Assembly: GCA_021296165.1 (NCBI GenBank)
Contig: JAGWAW010000080.1
Span: forward strand, 1 to 7,598
Origin: Nitrosopumilaceae archaeon
Lineage (GTDB): Archaea > Thermoproteota > Nitrososphaeria > Nitrososphaerales > Nitrosopumilaceae
DNA: 7,598 bases
Direction of reading: 5' to 3'
A model generated the notes under the pieces. The model did no database searches. It was not told the origin of the DNA and saw only the letters and a program-made list of their open reading frames with translations. The position numbers and the translations under genes are program-made. The first letter of the stretch is position 1. Each line of letters starts with the position of its first letter. This document shows positions 1 to 5,526 of this stretch, piece by piece.

Positions 1-99
1 TTGGACAAGGGTTGGGTCTTGACAGACGGGTGCTGTCCGGTTTGTGCTCTTTTTGTCACAGATTTTTGGACAAGGCCCCGCCGTCCAAAAACAATTTAG
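1..99 (+). CDS. possible C-terminal fragment of a zinc-ribbon protein (UPF0148/autoantigen p27-like), partial
   Basis: A reading frame is open from the first base of the window to a TAG at 97-99. It begins LDKGWVLTDGCCPVC. The KGWVL...CPVC pattern resembles the zinc-ribbon entry of archaeal UPF0148 (Sjogren/scleroderma autoantigen p27-like) proteins. The second CPxC knuckle expected after about 10-15 residues is absent; the frame instead runs ALFVTDFWTRPRRPKTI and stops. If real, it is a truncated or frameshifted tail of a gene lying upstream of the window. It could equally be chance, since only 32 codons are visible. The family match is from memory of the motif, not from a search. Confidence 0.25.
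   Translation: MDKGWVLTDGCCPVCALFVTDFWTRPRRPKTI
63..91. repeat. perfect 9-bp inverted repeat upstream of the small membrane protein gene
   Basis: TTTTTGGAC at 63-71 is mirrored exactly by GTCCAAAAA at 83-91, with an 11-base GC-rich spacer (72-82). It sits just upstream of the presumed promoter (about 92-99) of the membrane protein gene, so it could be an operator. Alternatively, with the T-tracts at 50-54 and 63-67, it could be part of a terminator for a plus-strand gene lying to the left. The symmetry is seen directly; the role is inference. The word TTGGACAAGG also occurs at 1-10 and 66-75. Confidence 0.5.
92..99 (+). promoter_or_regulatory. TATA-like box, small membrane protein gene
   Basis: CAATTTAG lies in an otherwise GC-rich context and is centred about 27 bases upstream of the TTG at 123, the spacing expected for a leaderless archaeal transcript. 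It closely resembles the TTAATTTAG box found at the same distance upstream of aspartate kinase. Assignment depends on the TTG start being right. Confidence 0.3.
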
Positions 100-122
100 T
101 GAAGGGCCTCCATGCGATACCA

Positions 123-326
123 TTGAACTGGTACTTGGGCATCGGCGGGATCGCATGCTTGGTGGTGGGGCTGGTGGGGCAGGCCTTTGAGCTGAGGAGG
201 CTGCGCCAGGCCGAGTACGGCGACGAGCTGGGATCCCCCAACCTGTTCACTGACCGCAGGAACATCAAGTGGTACGCCGTGATAGGCGCGGGGATAGCCA
301 TGTGGTACGCGGCCGAGCGCATGTAG
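123..326 (+). CDS. small two-helix membrane protein, function unknown
   Basis: This short protein (67 residues from this start) has one hydrophobic helix at about residues 3-21 (YLGIGGIACLVVGLVGQAF), a charged middle segment rich in Arg, Glu and Asp (LRRLRQAEYGDELG and FTDRRN), and a second helix at the end (WYAVIGAGIAMWYAAERM). The layout suggests a helical hairpin in the cytoplasmic membrane. I do not recognise the family. The start is uncertain. TTG at 123 is chosen because it places the coding region directly before the first helix and about 27 bases after a TATA-like box. GTG at 99 or ATG at 12 are in frame, but the latter would run through the inverted repeat. It converges with the regulator gene on the other strand, whose frame-corrected stop ends 2 bases beyond this stop. 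Confidence 0.6.
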   Translation: MNWYLGIGGIACLVVGLVGQAFELRRLRQAEYGDELGSPNLFTDRRNIKWYAVIGAGIAMWYAAERM

Positions 327-328
327 AT

Positions 329-1116
329 CTATGGGGCGGTCCCATCCGGCAGAAACCGGACGGAGTTGAGCCCCTCCTCGGTCAGGGAGACCCACTGACT
401 CCTCCCACCTTCTCGGTCCTGACAAGGTTCCACCGTATGAGCGGGTCGATTATGCTCCCGGTCATGCGGGAGAGGCCGGCCGTCTCCATGGAGTGCTCCC
501 GGCCGCGGACCACCAGCACGTCGGGGGTCTCAGGCACCCGGACGGCCGCGTCGCTTACCATCACCACCAGCCCGGCCTCCTGCAGCCTGTTCAGCAGATC
601 CTTCTTCCGTATGCGGTTGCCGTTATTTCGTATGATGTGCATGGTGTTGACCAGCAGCGGAGGAGGGATCTGGACGGTGTATTGGGGCAGCGGCATGACC
701 TCACGCACCCCGGTGGAGAACGGACCGTCCCGGCGGTGGTACTCTTCTGGCTCGGCGTAGTAGGGGCGGACCCTGCCTGTGCCGTTGAACATCATGCAGG
801 CCATCATGCAGCCGACGGCCTGTATCTTGGAGCCCGAGGACAGGTTGACCAGGATGTGGTTCTCCCCCTCCAGGCTTATTATCTCTCGGGTTGCCCGTAT
901 TATGTCAAAGAGATCCCCGCGGTCGTGCTCCATCGTGCGCACCTCGATCTTGGCGTCCGCCAGCCCGGCCCGCACGCCCTCCAGAAAGTCCCGGGCGGTG
1001 TCATCATGCCGGGGAATCAAAAGCCACACCCTGTCGGCGCTGTTCCGCACGGCCGGGAGGACTATGCGGTCCTCAGCGTGGACGCGCCGGTCGTTCAGCT
1101 GGGGGTTTCCGGACAT
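329..1116 (-). pseudogene. CARF-like/winged-helix regulator (HFX_2341/DUF6293-type) with a one-base frameshift near the 3' end
   Basis: As read, the frame from ATG 1116 ends at a TGA at 382-384 (244 aa). The first 150 residues look like a Rossmann-type CARF-like sensor: DRVWLLIPRH, then HILVNLSSGSKIQAVGCMMACM (about 88-108), which carries the SSGSK ligand-loop-like motif, then YYAEPEEYH...LPQYTVQIPPP. The C-terminal part (about 155-235) is a winged-helix DNA-binding region (RIRKKDLLNRLQEAGLV; SIIDPLIRWNLVRTEK). This arrangement matches archaeal HFX_2341/DUF6293 regulators, relatives of Csa3. After EKV the frame loses sense, but adding one G to the GGG run at 404-406 gives GRSQWVSLTEEGLNSVRF and a TAG at 329-331, a typical winged-helix ending, total about 262 aa. 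The gene may be truncated, recoded, or hit by a sequencing error. If functional, it would be a nucleotide-sensing transcription factor. It follows the TPR gene after 32 bases. Confidence 0.75.
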
Positions 1117-1146
1117 GCTACGACGGCATGGGGTGAGCCGTGCCGC

Positions 1147-1155
1147 CTTTATGTA
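1147..1155 (-). promoter_or_regulatory. possible TATA-like box, CARF-like regulator gene
   Basis: On the minus strand TACATAAAG lies about 35 bases upstream of the ATG at 1116 and overlaps the last codons of the TPR gene. The spacing would give a leader of roughly 8-10 bases. This is weaker than the other boxes in the window; the gene might instead be read together with the TPR gene. Confidence 0.25.
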
Positions 1156-1898
1156 TGCGCCCGACCAGGACGGAACGGGTTGTCCGCGTGGGGGTCGGCG
1201 TCCCGGTACCTGTCCATCTCCTCCAGACAGAGCTGGTGCAGCAGGGAGCACCGGTTGCGGCGGGCCTGCCGCATTATGCGTTCCATGTCGCCGTCCCGTA
1301 TTCCTTGGGCGGCCAGAAACGCCTCGTCCTCCATCCCCAGGGAGCGGTACGCCCGGGCCCGGGCATTGGCGGCCTCCCGCAGCGACGGGTCCAGGCGCAG
1401 GGCCGCGTCATAGCGTGATATGGACTGGCGGACGCGTCCGGTGCGCTCCAGCGAGAGGGCCCCGTTCATCAGGGCCGTGGTGTTGTGCGGGTCCAGCTTC
1501 AGGGAGCGCTCAAAGTATTCGGCGGCCTCGGCGTACCGGCCCATCTCGGCCAGCGCCAAGCCGGCGCTGTTCAGCGTCCAGACGTCGCGGGGATCTGCCT
1601 TCAGCATCTCCTCACAGCTCTCCAGCACCTCTCCGTACCTGTGCAGGTTCTCTAGGGCGTATATCGTGTTGCGGAGGGCGTACGGGTCGCCCCGCTCCCG
1701 CTCCAGTACGCTCCTGCAGCGCGCCAGCGCCTCCTCGTACAGCCCCAAGTGCAGGCACGCCGTCGCGCAGTTCTCCAGGGCCAGCATCTCGGCGGGATCC
1801 TTCTCCAGCCGCATGTTGCAGTAGTCGCGCAGCTCGGAGTACCGGCCCGAGTCGTACAGAGTGCTGATTACGTTGGAGGGCTCCAGCGGATCCGGCAT
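1149..1898 (-). CDS. tetratricopeptide repeat (TPR) protein
   Basis: This 249-residue soluble protein is built almost wholly from TPR units of about 34 residues, with the usual ending x-x-L-x-x-DP. Clear repeats begin near residues 2, 36, 70, 104 and 138, with a degenerate sixth near 172. Hallmarks include LYEEALARC, RYAEAAEYFERSLKLDP and VRQSISRYDAALRLDP. There is no signal peptide or membrane segment, so it is probably a cytoplasmic scaffold for protein-protein contacts; the partner is unknown. The Arg-rich tail (about 206-249, ending PFRPGRAHT) lies outside the repeats. ATG at 1898 is chosen because an upstream start at 2045 would overlap the CitE-like gene by over 100 bases, and a TATA-like box lies 23-32 bases upstream. 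It lies between the CitE-like gene (29-base gap) and the CARF-like regulator (32-base gap), so joint expression is possible. Confidence 0.88.
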   Translation of the reverse strand: MPDPLEPSNVISTLYDSGRYSELRDYCNMRLEKDPAEMLALENCATACLHLGLYEEALARCRSVLERERGDPYALRNTIYALENLHRYGEVLESCEEMLKADPRDVWTLNSAGLALAEMGRYAEAAEYFERSLKLDPHNTTALMNGALSLERTGRVRQSISRYDAALRLDPSLREAANARARAYRSLGMEDEAFLAAQGIRDGDMERIMRQARRNRCSLLHQLCLEEMDRYRDADPHADNPFRPGRAHT

Positions 1899-1920
1899 TG
1901 CTGTACGTATGGGCGGGGGT

Positions 1921-1930
1921 GGTTTATCTA
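1921..1930 (-). promoter_or_regulatory. TATA-like box, TPR gene
   Basis: On the minus strand TAGATAAACC is centred about 27 bases upstream of the ATG at 1898 and overlaps the stop codon of the CitE-like gene. Position fits a leaderless transcript, so the TPR gene may have its own promoter even if some read-through from the upstream operon occurs. Confidence 0.35.
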
Positions 1931-2767
1931 TTCTGCCAGCTCCAGCACCGCCAAGGCGCGCTTGTAGTGCACCTCGTCGATCATCCTGCCATCCAGCTGG
2001 ATGGCCCCCCTGCCGCCGCCGAGGGCCCCGCGGTATTCCTCGCATACCCGCCTTGCCCAGCGGATCTCCGGCCCGGTGGGCGCAAAGGCGTGGTGCGCGG
2101 CGTCTATCTGGTCGGGGTGTATGAGGGACTTGCCCGCGTACCCCATGCTCCGGCCCAGCCGGCAGTCGGCCTCAAAACCGGCCACGTCCCGGATGTCCTG
2201 CCATATCCCGTCTATGGCCGGAACGCCGGCGGCGGCAGCATCCACCGGAACCTTGGAGCGGGCGTACAGGGCCGTTCCCGGGTCCTTGGAGTACTCCATT
2301 CCCATGTCGTTGAGAAGGTCGAATATGCCGAAGACCACGCCGCACACCCGGGGGCCGTGGGCGGCTATGGAGTACGCGTTCAGCACGCCGGCGGCCGACT
2401 CTATCGACGGCAGCAGGAGAGTGGTCGACCTCTCCAGCCGCTCCACCGTGTTGGATACCACGTCCATCTCTCCGGCGCCGTTCACCTTGGGCACCACCAC
2501 CCCGTCGGGCCGCCCCCGCAGCACGCCGTCCAGATCCTCGGGTATGAGCCCCGAGTCCGGGCTGTTGACCCGGACGAATACCTGGGAGCGGTACCCTCCG
2601 CCCCGCAGGGCGCCGGCCACCATCTCCCGGGCCTCCACCTTCCGGCCCGGCGGAACGGAGTCCTCCAGATCCAGGCACACGATATCCGCCTCCAGGTTCC
2701 GCGCCTTGGCGAGGAACCGGGGATTGTTTCCGGGTACAAAAATAAGGCTGCGGAAGAGATCCGGCAT
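1928..2767 (-). CDS. HpcH/HpaI aldolase / citrate lyase beta (CitE)-like protein
   Basis: At 279 residues this has the usual length for CitE-like lyases, TIM-barrel enzymes that make or break C-C bonds of acyl-CoA esters such as malyl-, citramalyl- or citryl-CoA with Mg2+. Family signatures in order are: RSLIFVPGNNPRFLAKA (6-22), DIVCLDLEDSVPPGRK (28-43), VFVRVNS (63-69, Arg66 expected to bind the substrate carboxylate), GVVVPKV (89-95), LLPSIESAAGVLNA (118-131) and GVVFGIFDLLNDMG (143-156), and the C-terminal GKSLIHPDQI (212-221). Glu123 and Asp150 are the expected metal ligands, so the enzyme looks active. No citrate lyase alpha or gamma gene is nearby, so it is probably a stand-alone CoA-ester lyase or thioesterase; the substrate cannot be read from sequence. 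The start lies 7 bases after the stop of the MDR oxidoreductase gene, strongly suggesting one transcript. No Shine-Dalgarno site is seen. Confidence 0.9.
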   Translation of the reverse strand: MPDLFRSLIFVPGNNPRFLAKARNLEADIVCLDLEDSVPPGRKVEAREMVAGALRGGGYRSQVFVRVNSPDSGLIPEDLDGVLRGRPDGVVVPKVNGAGEMDVVSNTVERLERSTTLLLPSIESAAGVLNAYSIAAHGPRVCGVVFGIFDLLNDMGMEYSKDPGTALYARSKVPVDAAAAGVPAIDGIWQDIRDVAGFEADCRLGRSMGYAGKSLIHPDQIDAAHHAFAPTGPEIRWARRVCEEYRGALGGGRGAIQLDGRMIDEVHYKRALAVLELAE

Positions 2768-2774
2768 GTGTAGG

Positions 2775-3854
2775 CTATGCCCCTTCGGGTTTTAACAGTA
2801 TCTTGCCGAACATGTCCTTGCCGGTCAGCATCTTGGTGTGCGCCTCGGCGGCCTGCTCAAAGGTATACGTGGAGTCGATCACGGACTTTATCTTGCCGCG
2901 TCCCATCCAGTATAGTCCCTGCTCCAGCCCCGCCTTCGTTCCCTGGGTGGCGCCCAGTATGTTGGTGCCCTTGAAGAATATGTGCCGCAGGTCCGTCATG
3001 GCATCGTATCCGGTGGTGGCCCCGCACGACACCAAGGTGGCGCCGTACTTGAGCAGCGTGAGTTGCTTGTTCCAGTGGGTCTGGCCTATGTGGTCGAAGG
3101 AGAGGTCGATACCCGGCGCCGTACCGTTCTTCTTGGCTATCTCCTTGGTTATCTTCCATACGTCCTTGTGCCAGTCGTCCTTGCGGTGGTTCACTGCGTA
3201 GTCGGCCCCCAGCTCCAAGAGCTTGTCCATCTTGCCGGGGCCGGCCGTCGCTATGACATCGCAGTTGTACAGCTTGGCTATCTGGATTCCGAAGGAACCC
3301 ACTCCAGAACCGCCCCCCATTATCAGGACTGTCTGTCCGGGAGTTATCTTGGCCCTTCCCACCAGCATGTGCCAGGCGGTGAGTATGGTCATGGATGAGG
3401 CGGCGGCTTGGTCGTACGAGACCCCGTTGGGGATCTTGGTGACGTTCACCTCGGGCAGGTGGGCCAGCTCGGCGTACGCTCCCCAGACGGGGCCAGTCTG
3501 GAATCCCCAGATGGTCCTGCTGGCGCAGTCAAACTCCCTCCCGTCGGTGCACGCTTGGCATACTCGGCACGCTATGTTCGCGTGGGAGACCACCCGGTCG
3601 CCCACCTTGATGTGCTTGACGTCATCGCCCACGGCGACCACGTCGCCGGCGGCGTCGGATCCGGACACATGGGGAAGCTTTACGGGTATGGGCACTCCCC
3701 TCATGCCCCAGATGTCGTTATAGTTCAGGGCCGCAGCCTTGACCTTAAAGACTACCTCGTCGGGCTTGGGCTCGGGGTCGTCCAAGTCCTCGACATTCAG
3801 TATGCGGGAATAGTTATCGTTAGGTGCATATTCGTGATATACAACAGCTTTCAT
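2775..3854 (-). CDS. zinc-type MDR oxidoreductase (alcohol dehydrogenase / enoyl reductase-like)
   Basis: This 359-residue member of the medium-chain dehydrogenase/reductase superfamily has the N-terminal GroES-like fold (VVFKVKAAALNYNDIWGMRG), GSDAAGDVVAVG (65-76), VGDRVV (84-89), the structural-zinc cysteines Cys96, Cys99, Cys102 and Cys110, and the Rossmann motif MGGGSGVGSFGIQIAKL (179-195) for NAD(P)H. The usual catalytic-zinc ligands are not evident: the Cys position is Asn44 in NYND and the GHE motif reads GSD. This fits reductases acting on enoyl-type substrates, such as quinone, crotonyl-CoA or acryloyl-CoA reductases, better than classical alcohol dehydrogenases. A part in the 3-hydroxypropionate/4-hydroxybutyrate cycle (acryloyl-CoA reduction) is conceivable in a Thaumarchaeon but is only inference. 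ATG at 3854 (MKAVVYHEY) is preferred over 3878 because the family begins MKAVV and the TATA-like box lies 27 bases upstream. It is first in an operon with the CitE-like gene. Confidence 0.92.
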   Translation of the reverse strand: MKAVVYHEYAPNDNYSRILNVEDLDDPEPKPDEVVFKVKAAALNYNDIWGMRGVPIPVKLPHVSGSDAAGDVVAVGDDVKHIKVGDRVVSHANIACRVCQACTDGREFDCASRTIWGFQTGPVWGAYAELAHLPEVNVTKIPNGVSYDQAAASSMTILTAWHMLVGRAKITPGQTVLIMGGGSGVGSFGIQIAKLYNCDVIATAGPGKMDKLLELGADYAVNHRKDDWHKDVWKITKEIAKKNGTAPGIDLSFDHIGQTHWNKQLTLLKYGATLVSCGATTGYDAMTDLRHIFFKGTNILGATQGTKAGLEQGLYWMGRGKIKSVIDSTYTFEQAAEAHTKMLTGKDMFGKILLKPEGA

Positions 3855-3875
3855 TGACCAGAACCATCCTCGGCC

Positions 3876-3888
3876 CATAATTATAGGT
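3876..3888 (-). promoter_or_regulatory. TATA-like box, MDR oxidoreductase operon
   Basis: On the minus strand CCTATAATTATG stands out from very GC-rich surroundings. It is centred about 27 bases upstream of the ATG at 3854, so transcription is expected to start at or next to the start codon. This is the clearest promoter candidate in the window. Confidence 0.5.
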
Positions 3889-4080
3889 AGTGGGGGACCC
3901 GGCCTGGCCGGGCGGCCGCCCCGTCGTGCTGGTCAGGACATGCCCGGTGCCCCGCCATGCCCGGGATGCCGGCCCTGCGCCGAGCCTCCGGGCGCCTTCT
4001 GGTGGATGCCGGAGGTCGCGGCGCCTTTTGGGCAATGGTTTGGGTGATTTGGCGTATCTGCCACATCTCCCCGCGCCGCG
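3889..4080. other. GC-rich intergenic stretch with palindromes and short repeats
   Basis: No convincing gene is seen between aspartate kinase and the MDR oxidoreductase promoter. The stretch is very GC-rich and dense in symmetry. It holds a near-perfect palindrome at 3898-3912 (arms CCCGGCC/GGCCGGG around one T), a second palindrome GGCGGCCGCC at 3911-3920, CATGCCCGG repeated at 3939-3947 and 3956-3964, GGCGCCTT repeated at 3991-3998 and 4020-4027, and an inverted repeat CCTCCGG (3985-3991) / CCGGAGG (4009-4015) with a 17-base loop. These could fold in the 3' untranslated part of the aspartate kinase transcript. No minus-strand U-tract typical of archaeal termination follows. A 61-codon minus-strand open frame (4066-3881) has low-complexity Arg/Pro/Ala composition and is not called. 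Confidence 0.5.
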
Positions 4081-5493
4081 TCAGATGAATGCTATGTTGG
4101 GCCGCTCGTCGTGGACGGCCCGGACCGCCCGGGCCAGGTTGTCATCCAAGTCTTCTATTATAATCAGGATTTCGGACGTCTCCTCCTGCGCATCCACGTT
4201 CAGTATGTTGAGTCCGGCCTCGCCTATCTTGGCGCAGGTCTTGGAGGCCACGTACTGCACCCTCCACATCGAGTCGCCGATCAGGGTGACGGCGCCCCGG
4301 TCGTAGGTGATGGATGCCAAGGGATCAAAGCCCAAGAGGTACCGCTCGTTCTTCCGTACAAAGTCCCCGTCGGTGAACAGTATGCGCGCAAATCTTGTGC
4401 CGTCCCGCGTGAAGGGCGAGAGCAGTGCAAACTCGCCGTACTTCCTCTTGCTCTCCAGGGATTCCAGGAGGCGCGGCAGGAGGGAGAACTCCATACGCAT
4501 TATGGAGCAGTTGCCCTTGCCTGTCACGATCTTTATGGGGTGCCCGTCGTCCTTTGGCGTGGCGTGCTGTATGGTGGTGGTACGGGTCGGATTCCCCATG
4601 TCCGTTATGCGCAGCGGGATGTCCACCCCGTTGTCGACTATCTCCTTGATGGCCATGGGGTCGAGTATCTTCATGCCGAACATCCCCGCCAGCCGGGCCT
4701 CGTTGTAGGAGAGACGCTCCACTTCGGTGAGCCCCGACTTCACGATGCGGGGATCCGCCGAGACCACCGAGCTATCCTTTTCCCAGTCCACGCTGGTGCG
4801 GTAGTCCTTGTGGAGCAGGATGGCCATGTCCGCGGCGGTCCTGTCAGTACCTCCCCTCTCGTACGTGGTCATGGTGCCGTCTTTGGTCTTGCCGATGAAG
4901 CCGCCGATGCACACGATGTCGTGCTCCCGGATCAGGGCGGTGGTGTGGTCCATGCTCTTGCGGGCCTCCGAGACCAGAAAGTTGGTGAACTCCAGATTGT
5001 CGTCGGTTATTATGGGCCAGTGCTCGTACGGCACCGCCGCCGACGAGAGACCCTCTCCCAGCAGGATGTAGTTCATCACCTGAGGCATGAGCAGCTCTCC
5101 CGAGTGGCCCAGGGCCCTGGCCCGCGCCGGGCCGGCGAACAGGCACGCGCGGCGCGCCTCCTCCAAGGCATTCTGGGCCATCTCCAGGTGGGACTCGATC
5201 ACGTCTCGGCACCGGTCCTGCAGCCCTGGGCTCACCATGTCGAGTATGGTGTGGTAGGTCTCGCGCACGACCGTCAGATCCGGTTTTGCCCCGCGCTCGA
5301 CCCCGACTCCCCGCGCCAGGACCACGTCGGTGAGGGAGCGGCGCCGGCCGTCCTCCCGCGTAAGCGGCGCCGAGAAGACCGCTACCACTTTGGCGCCGGC
5401 GGACATCTCTCTGATCCTATTCACTATGACGGGTATTGATGCGCCCATCTCGCCTATGGCGCTCCCTCCGAACTTTGCCACCGTCAGGTCCAT
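4081..5493 (-). CDS. lysC: aspartate kinase
   Basis: This enzyme phosphorylates L-aspartate with ATP, the first step toward lysine, threonine and methionine, in the cytoplasm. At 470 residues it has the normal length for a monofunctional aspartokinase. The amino acid kinase domain (about 1-310) shows KFGGSAIG (7-14), the variant of KFGGTS; GHSGELLMPQVMNYIL (129-144); GGFIGKTKDGTMTTYERGG (197-215) running into TDRTAAD; and VSADPRIV (244-251). Two ACT domains follow, about 318-395 (IKIVTGKGNCSIMRMEFS) and 400-465 (AVTLIGDSMWRVQYVASK, then GEAGLNILNVDAQEETSEIL), which in this family bind feedback inhibitors such as lysine or threonine. ATG at 5493 places KFGG at the usual distance from the N-terminus. 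The glycosyltransferase ends 21 bases upstream, but a separate TATA-like box is present. Which product amino acid regulates it cannot be told. The symbol lysC is a family name. Confidence 0.95.
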   Translation of the reverse strand: MDLTVAKFGGSAIGEMGASIPVIVNRIREMSAGAKVVAVFSAPLTREDGRRRSLTDVVLARGVGVERGAKPDLTVVRETYHTILDMVSPGLQDRCRDVIESHLEMAQNALEEARRACLFAGPARARALGHSGELLMPQVMNYILLGEGLSSAAVPYEHWPIITDDNLEFTNFLVSEARKSMDHTTALIREHDIVCIGGFIGKTKDGTMTTYERGGTDRTAADMAILLHKDYRTSVDWEKDSSVVSADPRIVKSGLTEVERLSYNEARLAGMFGMKILDPMAIKEIVDNGVDIPLRITDMGNPTRTTTIQHATPKDDGHPIKIVTGKGNCSIMRMEFSLLPRLLESLESKRKYGEFALLSPFTRDGTRFARILFTDGDFVRKNERYLLGFDPLASITYDRGAVTLIGDSMWRVQYVASKTCAKIGEAGLNILNVDAQEETSEILIIIEDLDDNLARAVRAVHDERPNIAFI

Positions 5494-5513
5494 GGTGCCT
5501 GGTCTGGCCCGCC

Positions 5514-5526
5514 ACTAAATTAACGA
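5514..5526 (-). promoter_or_regulatory. TATA-like box, aspartate kinase gene
   Basis: On the minus strand CGTTAATTTAGTG, centred about 27 bases upstream of the ATG at 5493, overlaps the stop codon of the glycosyltransferase gene. The TTAATTTAGTG core matches the box upstream of the small membrane protein. Part of the A/T content is coding (Leu-Ile-stop), so the signal is suggestive only. Confidence 0.35.

Noticed and set aside
21..54. Hairpin GACAG/CTGTC (21-25 with 33-37) followed by a T-tract, as an intrinsic terminator
   Set aside because: Only a 5-bp stem, with the T-tract starting 13 bases later; too weak to call, though T-rich archaeal termination here remains possible.
382..1116. CRISPR-associated locus suggested by the CARF-like domain
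   Set aside because: No repeat-spacer array, cas gene or effector nuclease is present; this family of CARF-like/winged-helix proteins often stands alone.
493..1413. Plus-strand open frame (306 codons) opposite the regulator and TPR gene
   Set aside because: It spans two real minus-strand genes and their gap, and has His/Gly/Val-rich composition without motifs.
1898..2773. Plus-strand open frame (291 codons) opposite the CitE-like gene
   Set aside because: Antisense to a complete lyase with all signature motifs; no domain visible in its own translation.
3881..4066. 61-codon minus-strand frame after aspartate kinase
   Set aside because: Low-complexity Arg/Pro/Ala product, overlaps the reductase promoter and has no promoter of its own.
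3889..4080. tRNA or other classical RNA gene in the structured intergenic stretch
   Set aside because: No T-loop GTTCRA motif, D-loop pattern or acceptor pairing was found on either strand.
4111..5439. Long plus-strand open frame (442 codons) opposite aspartate kinase
   Set aside because: It is antisense to a gene with clear kinase and ACT motifs; its translation is Gly/Val/His/Arg-biased with no recognisable domain, as expected for mirror frames in GC-rich DNA.
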